Shown one piece after another: positions 8,267 through 16,375 of a DNA stretch of 31,757 nt. Location: NCBI GenBank assembly GCA_964624765.1, contig CAZUZO010000023.1:1-31757 (forward strand), in the 5' to 3' direction. The first letter of the stretch is position 1. Each line of letters starts with the position of its first letter. The notes below the pieces were generated by a model, which searched no databases, had not been told where the DNA came from, and saw only the letters and a list, made by a program, of their open reading frames with translations. Position numbers and translations under genes: made by a program. This DNA is from JAGTVB01 sp964624765 (lineage in GTDB: Bacteria; Pseudomonadota; Gammaproteobacteria; HK1).

Positions 8267-8310
8267 CCGGAGTCACCACCAAGCCAATAGCGATCCTTCG
8301 AAGCCCTCAG

Positions 8311-8449
8311 AGGTTGTGAAAAAACCTGCTACACGACCCGATAGCGGCGTTGCGCGGTGCTCGCTCCTCGCCTATCGATCTGATATGTCTCTCGGCTTGG
8401 CGCCGTCCGCCTTGCTCTCGGGCCGCTCTCGACGATTTTGTCACAACCT
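8311..8449 (+). mobile_element. E1 MITE copy 5, 139 bp, directly upstream of ccoN
   Basis: The left end is AGGTTGTGAAAAAACC and the right end GATTTTGTCACAACCT. The flanks are CTCAG (8306-8310) and CTCAC (8450-8454). Only 31 bases separate the right duplication from the ccoN start codon, enough for the ribosome binding site but not for a complete promoter. ccoN must therefore be transcribed from within the element or from further upstream. Confidence 0.9.
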
Positions 8450-8485
8450 CTCACCGTAAGAACATCAAGATTGGGAGAGTCATAC

Positions 8486-9907
8486 ATGGCTGCACAGGAA
8501 ACCTACAACTACAAGGTGGTGAGGCAATTCGCCGTCATGACCGTCGTGTGGGCAATCGTCGGATTAGCGGTGGGCGTTCTGATCGCCGCCCAGCTTGCCT
8601 GGCCTTCCCTCAACTTCGATATCCCCTGGTTGACCTACGGTCGCCTGCGGCCATTACATACCAACGCTGTCATTTTTGCCTTCGGGGGCTCCGCGCTGTT
8701 CGCCACCTCCTACTACGTGGTGCAGCGCACTTGTCACGTGCGGCTGTTCAGCGATCGGCTGGCAGCCTTTACCTTCTGGGGTTGGCAGGCGGTGATCGTG
8801 TCGGCAGCCATCACCCTTCCCCTCGGGATCACCACGAGCAAGGAATACGCTGAGCTTGAATGGCCCATCGATATCCTCATCACCCTCGTATGGGTGACCT
8901 ATGCCATCGTCTTTTTTGGCACCATCGCGAAGCGACGAATCGCTCATATCTACGTGGCCAACTGGTTCTACGGCGCTTTCATCATCACCGTTGCCGTGCT
9001 GCACGTGTTTAACAGTCTCGCCATTCCCGTCAGTTTTTGGAAATCCTACTCGGTTTATGCCGGTGTCCAAGACGCCATGATCCAGTGGTGGTATGGGCAC
9101 AACGCCGTCGGTTTCTTCCTGACGGCTGGATTTCTCGGCATGATGTATTACTTTGTCCCGAAGCAGGCCAATCGACCCGTTTATTCCTATCGCTTGTCGG
9201 TCGTCCATTTCTGGGCCCTCATCTTTACGTATATCTGGGCCGGCCCTCACCACCTGCACTACACCGCCCTGCCCGATTGGGTGCAATCATTGGGAATGGT
9301 GATGTCGCTGGTGCTCCTCGCTCCCTCCTGGGGAGGCATGATCAATGGCATCATGACCCTTTCCGGAGCCTGGGAGAAACTGCGTACCGATCCGGTCTTG
9401 CGGCTGCTGGTGGTCTCCATCGCCTTCTACGGCATGTCGACCTTCGAGGGGCCCATGATGTCCATCAAGACCGTCAATGCCCTGTCTCACTACACCGATT
9501 GGACCATCGGACATGTGCACTCGGGAGCGCTGGGCTGGGTGGCACTCATTTCCCTCGGCAGCCTTTACTATCTCATTCCGCGACTCTTCGGACGTGAGCT
9601 CTACAGCCTGAAACTCGTGGAGGTTCACTTCTGGGTCGCCACCATCGGTATCGTCCTTTACATCACTTCGATGTGGGTGGCGGGCATCATGCAGGGGCTC
9701 ATGTGGCGAGCCGTCAATCCGGACGGGACTTTGACCTACAGCTTCGTGGAGTCGGTGCAGGCCATGCACCCGTACTACGTCATCCGCTTCCTCGGGGGCG
9801 TGCTGTTCCTCGCTGGCACCTTAGTGATGGCCTATAACTTATGGAAGTCCGTAGCGGGAGCGAAAACCGTCGAGGCAGCAATTCCCGTTCCGGCGGCAGC
9901 CCACTAA
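8486..9907 (+). CDS. ccoN: cbb3-type cytochrome c oxidase subunit I (CcoN)
   Basis: A 473-residue, multi-span membrane protein, the catalytic subunit that reduces O2 to water at a heme b3-CuB centre and pumps protons. All ligands are in place: H58 and H345 for the low-spin heme b, H343 for heme b3, and H205, H255 and H256 for CuB. Y249 fits the redox tyrosine of this oxidase class. The set is offset by two residues from the numbering I recall for Pseudomonas stutzeri CcoN. The start at 8486 is chosen because GGGAGA lies 8 bases before it; longer readings would begin inside the E1 element. It is followed 13 bases later by ccoO, then ccoQ and ccoP in one tight operon. Confidence 0.97.
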   Translation: MAAQETYNYKVVRQFAVMTVVWAIVGLAVGVLIAAQLAWPSLNFDIPWLTYGRLRPLHTNAVIFAFGGSALFATSYYVVQRTCHVRLFSDRLAAFTFWGWQAVIVSAAITLPLGITTSKEYAELEWPIDILITLVWVTYAIVFFGTIAKRRIAHIYVANWFYGAFIITVAVLHVFNSLAIPVSFWKSYSVYAGVQDAMIQWWYGHNAVGFFLTAGFLGMMYYFVPKQANRPVYSYRLSVVHFWALIFTYIWAGPHHLHYTALPDWVQSLGMVMSLVLLAPSWGGMINGIMTLSGAWEKLRTDPVLRLLVVSIAFYGMSTFEGPMMSIKTVNALSHYTDWTIGHVHSGALGWVALISLGSLYYLIPRLFGRELYSLKLVEVHFWVATIGIVLYITSMWVAGIMQGLMWRAVNPDGTLTYSFVESVQAMHPYYVIRFLGGVLFLAGTLVMAYNLWKSVAGAKTVEAAIPVPAAAH

Positions 9908-9920
9908 GGAGAAAGAACCC

Positions 9921-10535
9921 ATGGCAACCGCACACGAAAAGATCGAGAAAAACGCCCTACTCCTCGGCGTTCTGGTGGTCCTGGTCATTGCCATCGGGGG
10001 GCTAGTACAGATCGTGCCGCTTTTTTATCTGAAGTCGACTACCGAACCGGTCGCCGGGCTCAAGCCCTACACCGCCCTTCAGCTGGCCGGCCGAGATGTC
10101 TACGTCCGTGAAGGCTGCTACGTCTGCCACTCCCAAATGATCCGCCCCTTCCGCGCAGAGACAGAGCGCTACGGCCACTACTCCGTGGCAGGTGAGTTCG
10201 TCTACGATCATCCGTTTCAGTGGGGATCGAAGCGTACCGGCCCCGATCTGGCCCGGGTCGGAGGCCGTTACAGCGACGAATGGCACCGAATTCATTTCAT
10301 TAATCCGCGGGATGTGGTTCCAGAATCCATTATGCCGGCTTATCCCTGGTTCGAGGACAACGTCCTGAATCCCCAAAGTATTCAGCCGAGAATGCGCGCT
10401 CTGCGCGCCCTTGGCGCGCCCTACACCGACGAGGACATCGCCAATGCCCCGTCTGAGATCGAGGGTAAAACCGAAATGGACGCCATGATCGCGTACCTGC
10501 AGGGCCTCGGCACAGCTATTCAGACAAGGCGATAG
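9921..10535 (+). CDS. ccoO: cbb3-type cytochrome c oxidase subunit II (CcoO)
   Basis: A 204-residue membrane-anchored monoheme cytochrome c. It has one N-terminal membrane span (about 12-36) followed by a periplasmic heme domain with CYVCH at 66-70 and the family motif SQMIRPFRAETERYG. The region ESIMPAYPWF supplies the expected methionine ligand. It passes electrons from CcoP to CcoN. ATG 9921 has AAGGAGAAA a few bases upstream. The TAG stop is only four bases before the ccoQ start. Confidence 0.97.
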   Translation: MATAHEKIEKNALLLGVLVVLVIAIGGLVQIVPLFYLKSTTEPVAGLKPYTALQLAGRDVYVREGCYVCHSQMIRPFRAETERYGHYSVAGEFVYDHPFQWGSKRTGPDLARVGGRYSDEWHRIHFINPRDVVPESIMPAYPWFEDNVLNPQSIQPRMRALRALGAPYTDEDIANAPSEIEGKTEMDAMIAYLQGLGTAIQTRR

Positions 10536-10539
10536 CCCC

Positions 10540-10710
10540 GTGGAGGCCGGCACCCTATTCGGACTCTTCACCCTGCTGCTATTGGTAACCTTTATTGGAA
10601 TCGTAGCTTGGGCCTTTAGCAAGAAGCGGCGCAAACACTTCGAAGACGCTGGCCATATCCCTCTACAAGAGGATCATACGCCAGCGTCCCGGAATACCAC
10701 GGAGAAATGA
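10540..10710 (+). CDS. ccoQ: cbb3 oxidase small subunit CcoQ
   Basis: A 56-residue protein starting at GTG 10540 and ending at TGA 10708-10710. It has one membrane span (GTLFGLFTLLLLVTFIGIVA, residues 4-23) followed directly by a basic stretch FSKKRRKHFEDA, the standard CcoQ plan. CcoQ (FixQ) stabilises the interaction of CcoP with the oxidase core. It sits four bases after ccoO and one base before ccoP, exactly where ccoQ is expected. The GTG start is preferred since no ATG is available upstream of the membrane span. Confidence 0.93.
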   Translation: MEAGTLFGLFTLLLLVTFIGIVAWAFSKKRRKHFEDAGHIPLQEDHTPASRNTTEK

Positions 10711-10711
10711 C

Positions 10712-11611
10712 ATGCCTGATACGTTAAGCGGCTTCTGGACCTGGTTTATCGCGATTCCGACCCTCGGCGGTCTGATCGGCCTGTTTCTCTTGATCTGGTG
10801 GCTGGCCGGCAAGACGGCCAGCAAAGGCGACACCGTGGAGACGATGGGCCACGTCTGGGATGGCGATCTGGAGGAGTACAATAATCCGCTGCCGCGTTGG
10901 TGGCTGATCCTGTTCATTGGCTCCTTGATCTTTGCACTCGTCTATTTGGCGCTCTATCCTGGACTAGGCGCCTTTCGAGGCCTACTCGGTTGGACCCAGG
11001 AGGATCAATATGCGATCGAAGTGCAAAGGGCCGATGAGCGCTACGGTCCCCTCTATGAGCGTTATCGGGGAGAAGCCATCCCCGCGTTGGCAGAAAACCC
11101 AGAGGCGCGCAAGATGGGGGAGCGATTGTTCGCTTCTTACTGTACTCTCTGCCACGGCTCGGACGCCCGTGGTGGACCGGGTTTTCCCAATCTCACCGAT
11201 GGCGCCTGGCTTTATGGTGGTTCACCCGATGCCATTAAGATAAGTATCCTGGATGGGCGCAGCGGGGTGATGCCCGGTTGGAAGGATGCCATCGGTGACC
11301 AGGGCGTGCGCGACGTCGCGCAGTACGTGCTCGGCCTCAGTGGACGCGACGTCGATGAGGAAGCCGCCGCCCAAGGCCAACCCCGCTACCTGGCGATCTG
11401 CGCTTCCTGTCATATGCCCGATGGAAGCGGCAACCAAGCCCTGGGGGCACCCAACCTCACCGACGATAACTGGCTCTATGGCGGCTCACCGGCGGCCGTC
11501 GAAGCGAGCATCGCCGATGGCCGTCGCGGCCACATGCCGGCACATCGTGACTTTCTGGGAGAGGACAAGATCCACGTGCTCGCGGCGTATGTCTATAGTT
11601 TGTCCCAGTAA
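10712..11611 (+). CDS. ccoP: cbb3-type cytochrome c oxidase subunit III, diheme (CcoP)
   Basis: A 299-residue protein with two N-terminal membrane spans (about 9-32 and 63-85) and two periplasmic cytochrome c domains: C144-T-L-C147-H148 and C230-A-S-C233-H234. Methionine ligands are offered by GVMPGW near 187 and GHMPAH near the C-terminus. CcoP takes electrons from the soluble cytochrome c pool. GGAG precedes ATG 10712 by seven bases. The TAA stop codon (11609-11611) coincides with the left TNA duplication of an E2 element, and an intrinsic terminator follows at 11754. Confidence 0.97.
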   Translation: MPDTLSGFWTWFIAIPTLGGLIGLFLLIWWLAGKTASKGDTVETMGHVWDGDLEEYNNPLPRWWLILFIGSLIFALVYLALYPGLGAFRGLLGWTQEDQYAIEVQRADERYGPLYERYRGEAIPALAENPEARKMGERLFASYCTLCHGSDARGGPGFPNLTDGAWLYGGSPDAIKISILDGRSGVMPGWKDAIGDQGVRDVAQYVLGLSGRDVDEEAAAQGQPRYLAICASCHMPDGSGNQALGAPNLTDDNWLYGGSPAAVEASIADGRRGHMPAHRDFLGEDKIHVLAAYVYSLSQ

Positions 11612-11749
11612 GAAGCTGTTTTACACATGTCACGAGCGCCGGCAGAGCAAGGCGCCCAGCAGTGACAAAATCGTCGGGAACGATTTTGAACCGCTGGAAG
11701 CTGGCCCCGAAGAGGCGAGCCCCAAGGATGGGGCGAGTCACCACCGCTT
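11612..11749 (+). mobile_element. E2 MITE, truncated long form
   Basis: The left end GAAGCTGTTTTACACATGTC abuts the TAA (11609-11611) that serves both as the ccoP stop codon and as the expected 3-bp TNA duplication. The internal sequence matches the long-form E2 at 7209 (reverse complement), including the AAAATCGT dyad, up to about 11746 (GAGTCACCACCGC). The right half and second duplication are gone. Sequence beyond it is the ccoP terminator. Confidence 0.85.
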
Positions 11750-11753
11750 ACAA

Positions 11754-11793
11754 AACGGGTTCCAACCTAGGGTTAGGAACCCGTTGTTTTTTT
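11754..11793 (+). terminator. Intrinsic terminator of ccoNOQP
   Basis: A perfect ten-base-pair stem, AACGGGTTCC (11754-11763) with GGAACCCGTT (11776-11785), has a 12-base loop and is followed by G and seven T residues. This is a textbook Rho-independent terminator on the plus strand, 143 bases after the ccoP stop. The gap is mostly the E2 fragment, so the terminator originally stood much closer to ccoP. Confidence 0.9.
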
Positions 11794-11834
11794 GTTCAAC
11801 CCTGACCGCTTGGGCGTCCATCGCTAAGTAGGCC

Positions 11835-12839
11835 TTGAACCCTACTCCTTCTCACCACTTGGCACACGGATTTCGCAATCCTCACTGCCATACCGAACAT
11901 GGATTCATCGACTTGCTGCGCTGGCAGTGGCAACGATTGCGGCGCCAGCGCCCCCGTCTCAGCACTGATCCCGGCTTCACCCTGGCCCGAAACGATCCGA
12001 ATTACCTCAGGGCGAATGCCCATGAAACGACGCTGACATGGATCGGTCACTCCACACTCCTGCTGCAATGCGCAGGAACCAATCTACTCACCGATCCGCA
12101 CCTCAGTGAAAGGGCATCGCCCCTGTCCTGGGCAGGACCCAAACGGCATATGCCCCCGGGGCTTGGCCTAGACGACCTGCCGGCAGTACACTGGGTGCTG
12201 CTCTCCCATAACCATTACGACCACCTCGATCTACCGACCCTAAGGTGGCTAAACCGGCAACCCGGCGACCAGCCGGCTCGGATCATCGCCCCCCTCGGAC
12301 TAGGACAGTTCCTCACCGAACGGGGCTTGCGCGATGTCGTAGAACTCGACTGGTGGGAACAAACAAGCTTCCGAGATTGGACCGTGCAGGCAGTGCCCGT
12401 GCAACACTTCAGCGCTCGAACCCCCTTCGACCGCAATAAGACACTCTGGGCCGGCTATGTCGTGGAACATTCGTCGTTAAGATTTTTTTTCGCCGGAGAT
12501 ACCGGCTATTCCGCCGATTTCCACGCCATCGGACAAAAACTTGGCCCCATGGATCTCGCGGCGATCCCCATCGGCGCCTACGCGCCCCGTTGGTTCATGC
12601 GCACCGTGCACGTCAACCCAGAGGAGGCGCTGAAGATACATCGGGATGTGCGCGCCCGCTGCTCGGTCGCGATCCACTGGGGGACCTTCGCGCTGACCGA
12701 CGAGCCGCTAGATGAGCCGCCGCGGAGATTGAAGGCAGCGCTGGTACGGGAAGGCATTCCGAAGGATACTTTTCTGACCATGCAACACGGCGAAACACGC
12801 CGCCTGGACGCCGGCCAATGGCGGCCTCTGAAGGGTTAG
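11835..12839 (+). CDS. Metallo-beta-lactamase fold hydrolase, NAPE-PLD-like
   Basis: A 334-residue soluble protein. The metal-binding signature H125-N-H127-Y-D129-H130 occurs in LLSHNHYDHLD. Further ligands fit GDTGYS and AIHWGTFALTDEP, the last being characteristic of the N-acyl-phosphatidylethanolamine phospholipase D-like/UlaG-like branch. W-I-GHST near residue 70 is also typical. Bacterial members are mostly uncharacterised, so lipid phosphodiesterase activity is only a possibility. The start is TTG at 11835 with a purine-rich AAGTAGG before it; the first in-frame ATG lies far downstream, beyond the metal site. It begins 41 bases after the ccoP terminator and is followed by an aminotransferase on the same strand. 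Confidence 0.85.
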   Translation: MNPTPSHHLAHGFRNPHCHTEHGFIDLLRWQWQRLRRQRPRLSTDPGFTLARNDPNYLRANAHETTLTWIGHSTLLLQCAGTNLLTDPHLSERASPLSWAGPKRHMPPGLGLDDLPAVHWVLLSHNHYDHLDLPTLRWLNRQPGDQPARIIAPLGLGQFLTERGLRDVVELDWWEQTSFRDWTVQAVPVQHFSARTPFDRNKTLWAGYVVEHSSLRFFFAGDTGYSADFHAIGQKLGPMDLAAIPIGAYAPRWFMRTVHVNPEEALKIHRDVRARCSVAIHWGTFALTDEPLDEPPRRLKAALVREGIPKDTFLTMQHGETRRLDAGQWRPLKG

Positions 12840-12917
12840 CGAAAGTGAAACGCTCGGGTTTTCTATCGTCCCCGAAGGAGACTCAAGCTAACGGACACGA
12901 CTGGGCAAGGGGGGAAC

Positions 12918-13865
12918 ATGACCACCCACACCGAATCGCGACAGCACACTCCCGACCAGGGCGATGGCAGCAGCGACTACAGCGCCGGCGCCGCCTTCGT
13001 GGAGGGACGCTTCGTGCCCACCCACCAGGCGCGCATCCCCGTGCTCGATTTGGGCTTCCTACACAGCGATGCCACCTACGATGTGGTGCACGTTTGGAAA
13101 GGTTGCTTCTTTCGTTTGGAAGACCACCTGGACCGCTTCGAGCGATCGGTCGCCCAACTGCACCTCGTTCTTCCTTACAGCCGAGCAGACATCCGTGGCA
13201 TCCTATCTGACTGCGTGCGGCTTAGCCGGTTACGAGACGCTTATGTCGAAGTGATCTGCACCCGTGGGATGGCCCCGCCGGGAAGCCGCGACCCGCGCCA
13301 ATGCCGCAACCGGTTTCTTGCCTTTGCCATTCCCTTCGTGTGGATCGTGGACCCCGAACGACAGCAGCGCGGAATCGATCTCGTCGTCAGTTCCGTGGTG
13401 CGCATTCCACCCCAGTCGGTCGATCCCACGGTCAAAAACTACCACTGGGGGGATTTCACCCGGGGGTTGTTCCAAGCCTACGAGCGCGGCGGCGACACGG
13501 TCGTACTGGTGGATCTGGAGGGCAACGTATCGGAAGGGCCGGGTTTTAACGTCTTTGCCGTGCTAAAGGGTGAAGTCGTCACCCCGGGCCACACGGTGCT
13601 CCAAGGCATCACCCAGCGCACCATCCATGAGCTCTGTACAGAGCTCGGCATACCCTGCCGTGCAGGCACCTTGAGTCCCACCCAGCTCAGCCACGCCGAG
13701 GAGGTTTTTCTCAGCAGCACCGCGGGCGGTATCATGCCCGCCACGCGGGTCAATGGCCAGCCCATCGGGAACGCCATCCCCGGCCCCCTCACGGTCAAGC
13801 TGCGGGAGCTCTATTGGCGCAAGCACGAACAGGGTTGGTACGCCACCCCCATCGATTACGACTGA
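12918..13865 (+). CDS. Class IV PLP-dependent aminotransferase (D-amino acid/branched-chain type)
   Basis: A 315-residue protein of fold-type IV. The likely Schiff-base lysine is K173 in VDPTVKNYHWGD. The PLP phosphate-binding part follows as GNVSEGPGFNVFAV, where the Glu is the conserved residue contacting the PLP nitrogen, with VLQGITQRTI and FLSSTAGGIMPAT completing the cofactor site. The family includes branched-chain aminotransferase, D-alanine aminotransferase and aminodeoxychorismate lyase; the exact substrate cannot be assigned. The first ~22 residues are polar and lie outside the fold. ATG 12918 is preceded by AGGGGGGAAC. The stop TGA (13863-13865) is inside CTGAG, the left flank of an E1 insertion. 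Confidence 0.88.
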   Translation: MTTHTESRQHTPDQGDGSSDYSAGAAFVEGRFVPTHQARIPVLDLGFLHSDATYDVVHVWKGCFFRLEDHLDRFERSVAQLHLVLPYSRADIRGILSDCVRLSRLRDAYVEVICTRGMAPPGSRDPRQCRNRFLAFAIPFVWIVDPERQQRGIDLVVSSVVRIPPQSVDPTVKNYHWGDFTRGLFQAYERGGDTVVLVDLEGNVSEGPGFNVFAVLKGEVVTPGHTVLQGITQRTIHELCTELGIPCRAGTLSPTQLSHAEEVFLSSTAGGIMPATRVNGQPIGNAIPGPLTVKLRELYWRKHEQGWYATPIDYD

Positions 13866-13866
13866 G

Positions 13867-14183
13867 AGGTTGTGAAAAACGGCCATGGTCATCGTTTCGT
13901 CAGAGTTGCTCTGGAACACACCGTTAGCGCCCGAGCCTTCGGCAGACGAACCCCTTGGGGCAAGGGTGTGTGCGGCAAGGATGCCGGACCCAAGCCGACA
14001 GGGACGTCTTCACGGCGTCCCTTGCCCTAAGGGGTCGGCTGCCCCAAGGCGCAAGGTCATCAAGCTTCCGAAACGATGACCAACGCCTGAAAAACCGTAG
14101 CTTGCACGCGAGAGACCGATCAGTATAGATCGGCAAGTAGCGAGCACCGCCCAACGCCGCCATCCGATAGCGCAACAACCCCC
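13867..14183 (-). mobile_element. E1 MITE copy 6, degenerate and interrupted by E5
   Basis: The left terminus AGGTTGTGAAAAAC starts right after CTGAG (13862-13866), which contains the aminotransferase stop codon. An E5 element (13881-14087) interrupts it and duplicates eight bases. E1-like sequence resumes with AACCGTAGC and continues through GCGAGCACCGCCCAACGCCG to about 14183. The distal inverted end and right duplication are worn away. Confidence 0.75.
13881..14087 (+). mobile_element. E5 MITE nested in E1, 207 bp with 8-bp duplications
   Basis: The ends are GGCCATGGTCATCGTTTCG and, inverted, GGCGTTGGTCATCGTTTCGG, so the inverted repeats extend about 14 bases after a variable edge. The octamer TGAAAAAC occurs at 13873-13880 and again at 14088-14095, while intact E1 copies have it once. 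This is direct evidence of insertion with an 8-bp target duplication. The interior contains GC-rich inverted stretches (CCTTGGGG..CCCCAAGG) and no gene. Confidence 0.85.
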
Positions 14184-14298
14184 CCCTGCTGCCGCCCAAT
14201 AAATCACAGACACATCCTCGACTTCCGTTATTCAATAGCCTCGTCGCTTGCGGCAGACTATGGCTCATGGACAGAATCTCGAATCGTCTTGTCTCTGA

Positions 14299-14441
14299 GA
14301 AGTTGTTTTAAAAATGTCACGAGCGCCGCCAGAGCAAGGCGCACGGCAGCGAGAAAGCGGAGTGTACAAAGGAGTACATGAGCATTTCGAGCTGCCGCGC
14401 AACGCAGCTCAGGCAAGCGCAGTAATTTTTAAAACAGCTTC
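14299..14441 (+). mobile_element. E2 MITE, short form, 143 bp with TGA duplications
   Basis: Left end GAAGTTGTTTTAAAAATG, right end the inverse of GAAGCTGTTTTAAAAAT. The flanking trinucleotides are TGA at 14296-14298 and 14442-14444. It ends 33 bases upstream of the preferred start codon of the second VWA-FHA gene, so it lies in or near that gene's promoter region. Confidence 0.9.
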
Positions 14442-14474
14442 TGAAGGATGAACTGCGCTGCTGAGGGCTGGAAT

Positions 14475-15848
14475 ATGCTGATGCAGAGACTCAAACGACT
14501 GGCCTTCACCCTCATCGGGACAATCCTGATCTCGCTATCCACCTTCGCCCAAGACGGGGAGGCCGACAGCCCTCTGCAGGACATCGTCTTGGTTCTCGAT
14601 AACTCGGGAAGCATGCGCAAGAACGACCCAGGCTTCTTAACCAAAGTGGCCGTCAAGGAGTTCGTGCAGCAGTCTGCCGCCACCGTCAGTGTTGCCGTGA
14701 TGGTATTCGACTCGGACGCGAGACTGGTTGCGCCCCTTGCCCCGCTCTCGAAAACGCAATCTCAGGCCGTTCTGAAGAGCCTCGATCAGATCGACTACCG
14801 AGGACAGCTGACCCACATCCCGGCGGCGATGGAGCGCGCCATCTACGAGCTCAAGCTCCATTCCCGGCCGGGAGCCGCCAAATCCATCATCTTGCTGACC
14901 GACGGAATCGTCGATACCGGCAATCCAGCCAGCGACGCGGAGGCGACCCAGTGGCTACGGGAAAAGTTAGCGACGGAAGCTGCGCGGCACCGGATCAAGT
15001 TTTTCGGCATCGCACTGACCGACGAGGCCGATTTTCAACTGCTGCAGTCCTTAGCCATCGCGACCGATGGGGACTACTTTCGTGCTCGACAGGCGGCGGA
15101 AATAGCGCCGATCTTTGAGCGCATCGGTCGAGTCATGTCTCCCTTGGAGCCCACCGAACACTCGCAACATCCGGAATTCAATATCGATCTATCCCAGGAG
15201 ATGCCTGCCTTCGTGACCGTCGAAGTCATGGGTGAGAGCCGACCGGCCGATGCTGCGGAATCCCTAGCGGCTATTCGCCCCCCCGATCTTGCTTCGGCCA
15301 CCCCGGCCTTTGAGCCGAAAACCGTCCCCAGTGCGTCTGCCACTCACCAGCGCCTCGCTTGGGCCGGCGCTCTCGCCGGTCTGGTCGCCATCGTCGTTGC
15401 CACCGGGATGTTCGCTTGGCGCAAGCGCATCCCGACGAACTCACCCAGCACGGAGTCGAAACCGGCGATCGCGGCCGAGGCTATCCCGCGCGCCTACCTG
15501 CATGACACCGCAGAAACGAAACGCTACCCCCTCAGCCGGTCGATCACGGTCATCGGACGGGTGGCACCCGATCCGGTGGAAAACGCAGACAGCATCCTCA
15601 TCCGCGACGCAGCGATCAGCAGACGGCACGCGCTGGTGGAATACAAGCATCATAGCTTTTGGGTCATCGATCAAAAGAGCGGAAATGGCACGTTCGTGAA
15701 CGGGCAGCGTATTACCGAGCAAGTTCGGCTGCGCCACGGCGACCGCATCCGCTTTCACAAGACAGAGTTCGAGTTTGAGCTAGCGGCGTCCTCGGCGGCT
15801 AACGAAACGTGCCTAGTCGGTACTGGTGCGGCGCAAAAAATACCTTAA
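14475..15848 (+). CDS. VWA domain - transmembrane - FHA domain protein (paralogue 2)
   Basis: A 457-residue protein with the same plan as the product of 2868-4358. It has a signal peptide or anchor (about 7-25), then a VWA domain with MIDAS residues DNSGS (42-46), T113 and the D of TDG (142-144). A membrane span follows (AGALAGLVAIVVATGMFAW), then a C-terminal FHA domain with IGR, AISRRHALVEY and NGTFVNGQR. Shared wording in both proteins (DIVLVLDNSGSM, IVD.G, LLQSLA.AT.G.YFR) marks them as paralogues. ATG 14475 is preferred over the in-frame ATG 14448 because GAGGG stands eight bases before it and the hydrophobic signal follows at once. It stands between MITEs and has no small partner gene like that of paralogue 1. 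Confidence 0.85.
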   Translation: MLMQRLKRLAFTLIGTILISLSTFAQDGEADSPLQDIVLVLDNSGSMRKNDPGFLTKVAVKEFVQQSAATVSVAVMVFDSDARLVAPLAPLSKTQSQAVLKSLDQIDYRGQLTHIPAAMERAIYELKLHSRPGAAKSIILLTDGIVDTGNPASDAEATQWLREKLATEAARHRIKFFGIALTDEADFQLLQSLAIATDGDYFRARQAAEIAPIFERIGRVMSPLEPTEHSQHPEFNIDLSQEMPAFVTVEVMGESRPADAAESLAAIRPPDLASATPAFEPKTVPSASATHQRLAWAGALAGLVAIVVATGMFAWRKRIPTNSPSTESKPAIAAEAIPRAYLHDTAETKRYPLSRSITVIGRVAPDPVENADSILIRDAAISRRHALVEYKHHSFWVIDQKSGNGTFVNGQRITEQVRLRHGDRIRFHKTEFEFELAASSAANETCLVGTGAAQKIP

Positions 15849-15902
15849 CTGCGAACCTTAGATGAAATCTGGTCATGGCCACCACCCGGCAACAAAGCTC
15901 AG

Positions 15903-16041
15903 AGCTTGTGAAAAAACCGTCGCGAGCGCCACGAGAGCCAGGCGGACGGCGCAAAGCCGAGAGACATATCAACTAGATAGGCGAGGAGCGAGCACCGCCC
16001 AACGCCGCTATCGTGTCGTGTGGCAGGTTTTTTCACAAGCT
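15903..16041 (-). mobile_element. E1 MITE copy 7, 139 bp with CTCAG duplications
   Basis: The termini AGCTTGTGAAAAAACC and GGTTTTTTCACAAGCT are perfect inverted repeats. CTCAG flanks both sides (15898-15902, 16042-16046). Its orientation is opposite to copies 1-5, with the GTCGCGAGCG end first. It lies downstream of the second VWA-FHA gene. Confidence 0.93.
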
Positions 16042-16118
16042 CTCAGGCCACAGCACGTCCCTGGGGTCAACCGGCCAGCCCCCTCCCACGGTGAACGTGT
16101 TCTCACCGTCATATCGGT

Positions 16119-16271
16119 GGTCATACCCGCGATAAGGAGCAGTCGAGACGGGTCAAGGTGTTGATCGCCCGACCGTAGCCATGCCTAGCGACGAGATTCC
16201 GGCTCCCTAGCCGGAATGACGGGCTTATTCACCGGGGGTAAGAGGTTAGCCAGCAGAGCCCTTTTGTCCTG
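16119..16271. repeat. E4 palindromic repeat, uninterrupted copy
   Basis: The segment contains a strong hairpin: ATTCCGGCT (16196-16204) pairs with AGCCGGAAT (16209-16217) around a four-base loop, followed by GACGGG. The same sequence with the same flanks recurs at 23891-24134, where it is split by an E3 insertion. The remaining ~270 bases from E1 copy 7 to the next gene hold no gene I can support. The general type (GTCATTCC...ATTCCGGC) is common in proteobacterial intergenic DNA. Confidence 0.65.
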
Positions 16272-16338
16272 CAAAAACCCTCAGGGGTTGGACCAACGGC
16301 CGCGGCCCGCGGACTCAACGGCCGACCCATAACTGAAG

Positions 16339-16344
16339 TATAAT
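16339..16344 (+). promoter_or_regulatory. Consensus -10 hexamer ahead of the ccoG cluster
   Basis: A perfect TATAAT occurs at 16339-16344. Transcription would begin near 16351, and AGGAG at 16361-16365 could serve a GTG at 16376. No good -35 is seen at the usual distance, so an activator would be needed if the promoter is real. The hexamer overlaps an ATG at 16343, which argues against that ATG as the start. Confidence 0.4.
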
Positions 16345-16375
16345 GATGGCCATTGCCGTCAGGAGATTGTCGCCG

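Noticed and set aside
2231..8453. Open frames reading across E1 copies, with recurring peptides such as GARSSPIDLIC and LRPPGSRAARDGF
   Set aside because: The shared peptide is only the translation of the repeated element in one frame. Frames differ in start, end and strand from copy to copy, and the reading frame is not preserved independently of the DNA repeat.
8654..9286. Long minus-strand frames opposite ccoN, mrpA and ccoO
   Set aside because: These mirror strongly coding genes on the plus strand, have His/Gln/Gly/Arg-rich composition and no domain; they are expected shadows in GC-rich DNA.
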